Shown piece after piece: positions 60,961 through 64,000 of a DNA stretch of 64,000 nt. Within the stretch, counting starts at the first letter, position 1. Every line of letters begins with the position of its first letter. The stretch lies in NCBI RefSeq assembly GCF_020176955.2, contig NZ_JAIUCZ020000001.1, positions 310,001-374,000 on the forward strand, written 5' to 3'. Source of the stretch: Nocardia sp. alder85J. GTDB lineage: Bacteria; Actinomycetota; Actinomycetes; Mycobacteriales; Mycobacteriaceae. The position numbers were made by a program, and so were the translations under genes. The notes below the pieces were generated by a model, which worked only from the letters and a program-made list of their open reading frames with translations, had not been told where the DNA came from and searched no databases.

Positions 60961-61350
60961 ATGACACCTGCACAGTACAAGCGCGCAGTTAGCGCTCTTG
61001 CCGTCCTGATCGCCGATTGGGAGAAGAAGAACCTGAGCGAAGACGGCCAAATCGTCGCCGAACCGAACCCGCCGCAGGCCTATAAGAATTCAATCGATCC
61101 GGTTCAGCGAATGCAGCCGCACTACTGCGGATACACGCCACCCGATCGTGTCACGAGACCTGCGGTTGCCGGACGAATTCCCGAACTGGGCGAATCGATA
61201 CGGTTCGCCCGTTTACCAGCAGTTCCATTGGTTCGTTTATTGGTACGTTGGGGACCCCAAACGCTCCGGCGTACGAACCGCCCCTTCGGGGGCGGTTTCG
61301 TTGTTTTGGCCAGCTGTTTCATCATCTGCCTCCACCTTCACTGGTCATAG
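60961..61350 (+). CDS. Doubtful 129-residue frame, perhaps a truncated small gene
   Basis: The first part, MTPAQYKRAVSALAVLIADWEKKN, and the codons just upstream (VEHKIKVTKVETVP) look protein-like and recall small proteins of unknown role on actinobacterial mobile DNA. The second half is compositionally odd (WGPQTLRRTNRPFGGGFVVL), so the original gene may end or be broken near 61090. The rest of 60840-61645 shows no further gene. Confidence 0.3.
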   Translation: MTPAQYKRAVSALAVLIADWEKKNLSEDGQIVAEPNPPQAYKNSIDPVQRMQPHYCGYTPPDRVTRPAVAGRIPELGESIRFARLPAVPLVRLLVRWGPQTLRRTNRPFGGGFVVLASCFIICLHLHWS

Positions 61351-61514
61351 CAAGGCAAGCCGCCCCGGACCCGTTGTCGATCGCTACCGCGTCGCCCTGC
61401 TCATCGTTACTGCGGTTAGTGCCGCCACGCCCTGATCTTGCTGTGGTTCGAGGGCCGCGACGCTCCTCAGCCACAGGCTCGGGGTCGGGCAACCGCCGCT
61501 GCCGCCCGATATCG

Positions 61515-61600
61515 TACGCCCGAAAGCGCCTCTCCCGCCTGGAGGCACGGGACCCTGACGGGTTCAATTCTGCACTGCGGGACAGGCACTTTCGCGCGTA
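61515..61600. repeat. Imperfect inverted repeat (24-bp arms)
   Basis: 61515-61538 (TACGCCCGAAAGCGCCTCTC and on) and 61577-61600 (GCGGGACAGGCACTTTCGCG and on) pair with three mismatches around a 38-base loop. It lies just outside the IS3-type element and is not one of its ends. It could be a small non-autonomous repeat or a stem-loop. Confidence 0.5.
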
Positions 61601-61664
61601 GTAGGTGCCGGGGACTTGTTTGGTGGAGATGTCGAGGCCGGAAGCTGTCAATCCGGATGAGACA

Positions 61665-62672
61665 TCAGGCTGCGTAGGGGGTTTGTGGCGGGTGGTCGGT
61701 TCGGAGGGTGGCTGGCGGTTCGTTGATCCAGACCCGGATCGGCAGCCTGGGTGGTAGCGGTCGGCGGCCGTGGAAGCGTTCGGGGTGAGCCGTGAATGCC
61801 TGGTCCAGGGTCTGGGCTCGGCGTTGCTGGATCCCGGCGGCGGTGCCGTCGTGTACCGATGCTGCTGTGTGCCATGCGATCCCGGAATGGCGGTGCTCGT
61901 AATTGTAGTACCGGAAGAACGCCGCGCAGAATTGGCGTGCGTCTTCCAGCGAACCGAACGCGCCGGGAAATGCTGGGCAGTACTTCAAGGTTTTGAAGTT
62001 CGCTTCAGAGAAGGGGTTATCGTTCGACACGTGTGGCCGGGAATGGGACTGGTCGACCCCGAGCCGTGCATACAAGCCGGCGACGGTGTTCGATGTCATC
62101 GACGTGCCGCGGTCGGCGTGGACAGCGCCGGGTATGACGCCGTTATTTGCTTCGATGGCGTGGAGGATGAATTCTTTGGCGAGTTCACCGGTTTCGGTGG
62201 GCCAGATCTCCCAATGGATCACCTTGCGGGAGAAGATGTCGAGGATGACATACAGTTGATAATAGATTCCGCGGGCGGGGCCTTTCAATTTCGTGATGTC
62301 CCACGACCACACCTGGTTCGGTGCGTCGGCCATCAGTTCGGGTTTCTTGCGCGGCGGGTGGATGGCTTGGGCGCGGCGTTCGCCGGTCTGGCCGCGCTCA
62401 CGCAGTAGTCGGTACATGGTGGCCACACTGGCCAGGTAGACGCCCTCGTCGAGGAGCACCGCCCACACCTGCGCGGGTGCTTTGTCCGCGAACCGCGGCG
62501 AGTCCAGCACCGCCAGAATCCGGTCGCGCTCGGCGTCGCTGAGCTGCGCCGGATGCCGACCCGGCCGCCGTTGCCGGCGCGGGTGCGGTATCGGATTACG
62601 GCGCCGATACTCGGTGGCACGAGACCTTCCCAACAGCGAACAGGTCGCCGAAACACCCAGTAGCTGTTCCAA
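61665..62672 (-). CDS. IS3-family transposase OrfB (integrase core)
   Basis: A 335-residue rve-type transposase. Catalytic D in VWSWDITKLKGPARGIYYQL, D in GAVHADRGTSMTSNTVA and E in DNPFSEANFKTLKYCP. The first TTG (62672) is nominal: upstream codons in the same frame continue towards orfA, so the product is probably a frameshifted OrfAB fusion. The frame differs from orfA by one. Confidence 0.9.
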   Translation of the reverse strand: MEQLLGVSATCSLLGRSRATEYRRRNPIPHPRRQRRPGRHPAQLSDAERDRILAVLDSPRFADKAPAQVWAVLLDEGVYLASVATMYRLLRERGQTGERRAQAIHPPRKKPELMADAPNQVWSWDITKLKGPARGIYYQLYVILDIFSRKVIHWEIWPTETGELAKEFILHAIEANNGVIPGAVHADRGTSMTSNTVAGLYARLGVDQSHSRPHVSNDNPFSEANFKTLKYCPAFPGAFGSLEDARQFCAAFFRYYNYEHRHSGIAWHTAASVHDGTAAGIQQRRAQTLDQAFTAHPERFHGRRPLPPRLPIRVWINEPPATLRTDHPPQTPYAA

Positions 62673-62701
62673 TCCCGGCGTCTGCTGGGTGAGGATGGCG
62701 T

Positions 62702-63163
62702 CTACTTGCCGTCGGAATCCGCGCTCTCGGAGATCTGTTCCAAGAGCGCGAAGGCTTTTCCCGCCAGATCCAGGGCAGCCTTGGTCTTACCCAGTTGTGA
62801 CTCGAGTTTCTCGTTCTTCGCCGCCAGCTGCGTGGAATCGGATTTCAATTTCCGGTTCTCCGCCCGCAGCCGTTCCAACTCCTCGGTCACCGGATCCTTC
62901 GCCGGTTTCCCGGTCGTCGCGGACAGAGTTCCCTTCGACTGTTGTTTACGCCAATGCTCGATATGGGAATGGTAGAGACGCTCCGACCGCAACAAGGCGC
63001 CGCGTTCCGGGCCGCCTTCTGGCAGGGCGTCGTATTCGGCGAGGATCCGCGCCTTGTACGCGGCGGTGAACGTGCGCCGCGCCGGCCGCCCCGTCTTCTT
63101 GCCCACCGGCCCATTCTGCCCCGCCGCCGTCGCGGCGGCCTGGTCGGCCAAGGTCATCGTCAC
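62702..63163 (-). CDS. IS3-family transposase OrfA
   Basis: A 153-residue HTH and leucine-zipper protein: RPARRTFTAAYKARILAEYDALPEGGPERGALLRSERLYHSHIEHWRKQQ, followed by a coiled coil ELERLRAENRKLKSDSTQLAAKNEKLESQLGKTK. It binds the ends and directs OrfB by frameshifting. GTG at 63163. Confidence 0.88.
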   Translation of the reverse strand: MTMTLADQAAATAAGQNGPVGKKTGRPARRTFTAAYKARILAEYDALPEGGPERGALLRSERLYHSHIEHWRKQQSKGTLSATTGKPAKDPVTEELERLRAENRKLKSDSTQLAAKNEKLESQLGKTKAALDLAGKAFALLEQISESADSDGK

Positions 63164-63320
63164 TGCTCGATCGTTCCTGTCTCGCCCTGGTCTACCTCAA
63201 AGGAGTACAGCGTCCCCCTGTCTCATCCCAGACTGACAGACAGGGGGCGGATGAAAACGTTGACTTGGGAGATCTATAGCGCAATGCCACGTAGGGTAAG
63301 TGGTGCGTCCGTGTGGTTTG

Positions 63321-64000
63321 TCATGCGGCGGGTAGGCGTCGCAGGTTGATGGTGGCCGGGCCGGTGTGTCGGATTCCTTTGTCGCACTTGCGTTTTATCA
63401 GGTAGGCGTTGTGACGTCCGCGTTTGATCTTGCGTGGGTAGCTGCGGTGGCGCCGGGGTGGGTTGAGCCGGGTAGTGATCTCAGTGGCGACCGAGGCGGT
63501 CACGTCGGGGTCGGTCCAGCGGTGAGGGGGGAAAAGCCGCCGTGCCGGTGGCGGTGCGGCGGATGATGTTGAGTGCGTGGATGAACGATATTCGGTCGGG
63601 GTCCAGGTCGGCGGCTTCGGCGGCGCGGGCCATGACCGCGGCGATGGCGTAGTGGACGGTCAGCCACGCCCAGATCTCCTGATGGACCAATTCCGGCGAC
63701 TTCGACCGGAGTACGGCGCCGGGGCCGCGGAGGTGGGTTTTCAGCTGGTCGTTCGCGGTTTCGTGTTCCCAGCGCTCGTGGTAGGCGCCGGCGATCTGGT
63801 CGGCGCGCACGGCCGCGGGATCGGTGAGGGTGGTCAGCAGCACGATCAGCTCACCGTCGGGATTACGGTCGGGCACATCGTATTCCACGACGCGCACCAG
63901 GTGCGCGTCCTCGGCTTCGTCGAGGTCCTCGCCCGCGGCCGCGGCGGCCAGGATCGCTGCACGCCGCCGTTTCGACTGCACGGCAGGATCGATGAGTACC
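63321..64000 (-). pseudogene. IS4-family transposase, frameshifted and cut by the window edge
   Basis: From the right edge the minus strand reads LIDPAVQSKRR, then RNPDGELIVLLTTLTDP, YHERWEHETANDQLKTHLRGPGAVLRSKSPELVHQEIWAWLTVHYAI, the C-terminal core of IS4-type transposases with the catalytic Glu. At about 63500 the frame changes, and the normal tail TASVATEITTRLNPPRRHRSYPRKIKRGRHNAYLIKRK continues in another frame to the stop at 63321. A frameshift is therefore present, and the 5' part lies beyond the window. Confidence 0.75.

Larger units (their letters stand above)
61646..63238 (-). mobile_element. IS3-family insertion sequence
   Basis: Imperfect terminal repeats TGTCAATCCGGATGAGACA at 61646 and TGTCAGTCTGGGATGAGACA (reading inwards from 63238) bound two reading frames, orfA and orfB, in the IS3 arrangement. 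The TG...CA ends are typical. I see no clear target duplication. CCCCCTGTCT/AGACAGGGGG at 63214-63245 forms a hairpin across the right end. Confidence 0.75.

Overview
The window looks like a chromosomal segment of a high-GC actinomycete of the Nocardiaceae, most likely Nocardia or a close relative. The grounds are an Lsr2 nucleoid protein, a YrbE (Mce-type) remnant, a mycofactocin-coupled dehydrogenase, LppP/LprE and LpqP-like lipoproteins, a secreted triacylglycerol lipase, AveC-like membrane proteins, frequent GTG starts and a Gly-Cys-Val tRNA cluster. No species call can be made from the sequence alone.

Region 1 (about 0.2-13.8 kb) is a catabolic or biosynthetic island. A long minus-strand operon (6814 down to 195) encodes a signal-less type I solute-binding protein, an AveC-family membrane protein, two short-chain dehydrogenases, a P450, a 38-residue membrane peptide and a second AveC-like protein. 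It is followed by a CbbQ/NorQ-type AAA+ ATPase and a NorD-like partner that lacks its VWA domain. On the plus strand lie an acyl-CoA dehydrogenase relic, an amidohydrolase and a regulator made of two fused TetR units. Three copies of a 14-bp palindrome of the type AACAGATATTTGGT lie upstream of the transcription units, so the island may be one regulon. The 3' part (12.2-13.6 kb) is full of relics (YrbE, TetR, P450, SDR) beside an intact 3Fe-4S ferredoxin.

Region 2 (13.8-34.3 kb) is mostly housekeeping and accessory: a fatty-acyl-CoA ligase, a YjbQ protein, a sugar-type ABC importer (lipoprotein, fused ATPase, permease), a 716-residue TerD-domain protein, an LpqP-like esterase with a clear terminator, a PucR-type regulator, two TetR regulators, a peroxiredoxin, an EI24-type membrane protein, a soluble Ser/Thr kinase and DUF1266, PH-like and LppP proteins. 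Region 3 (34.4-45.3 kb) holds a cold-shock-domain protein, a NarL-type two-component system, Lsr2, an aldo/keto reductase, an AbrB-type membrane protein, a secreted lipase and several more gene relics.

Region 4 (46.1-57.4 kb) is a compact aromatic-acid degradation cluster of hca/mhp type: ring-hydroxylating dioxygenase alpha and beta subunits, Rieske ferredoxin, ferredoxin reductase, dihydrodiol dehydrogenase, LigB/MhpB-type extradiol dioxygenase, MhpC-like C-C hydrolase, acyl-CoA ligase and an MDR dehydrogenase, with IclR and XRE-cupin regulators. A 19-bp inverted repeat occurs upstream of both the alpha and the beta subunit genes. The XRE gene start carries one copy of a 32-bp spaced repeat whose other copy lies 112 bp upstream.

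Region 5 (57.5-64 kb) has four tRNA genes (Val-GAC, Cys-GCA and Gly-GCC on minus, Val-CAC on plus). An insertion-sequence pile-up follows: an IS5-family element with CTAG target duplication abutting an IS630-family element, an IS3-family element and a frameshifted IS4-family transposase cut by the window edge. Throughout the window many genes survive only as pieces, and several keep both natural ends but have lost the middle. This repeated central-deletion pattern is one of the most striking features here.
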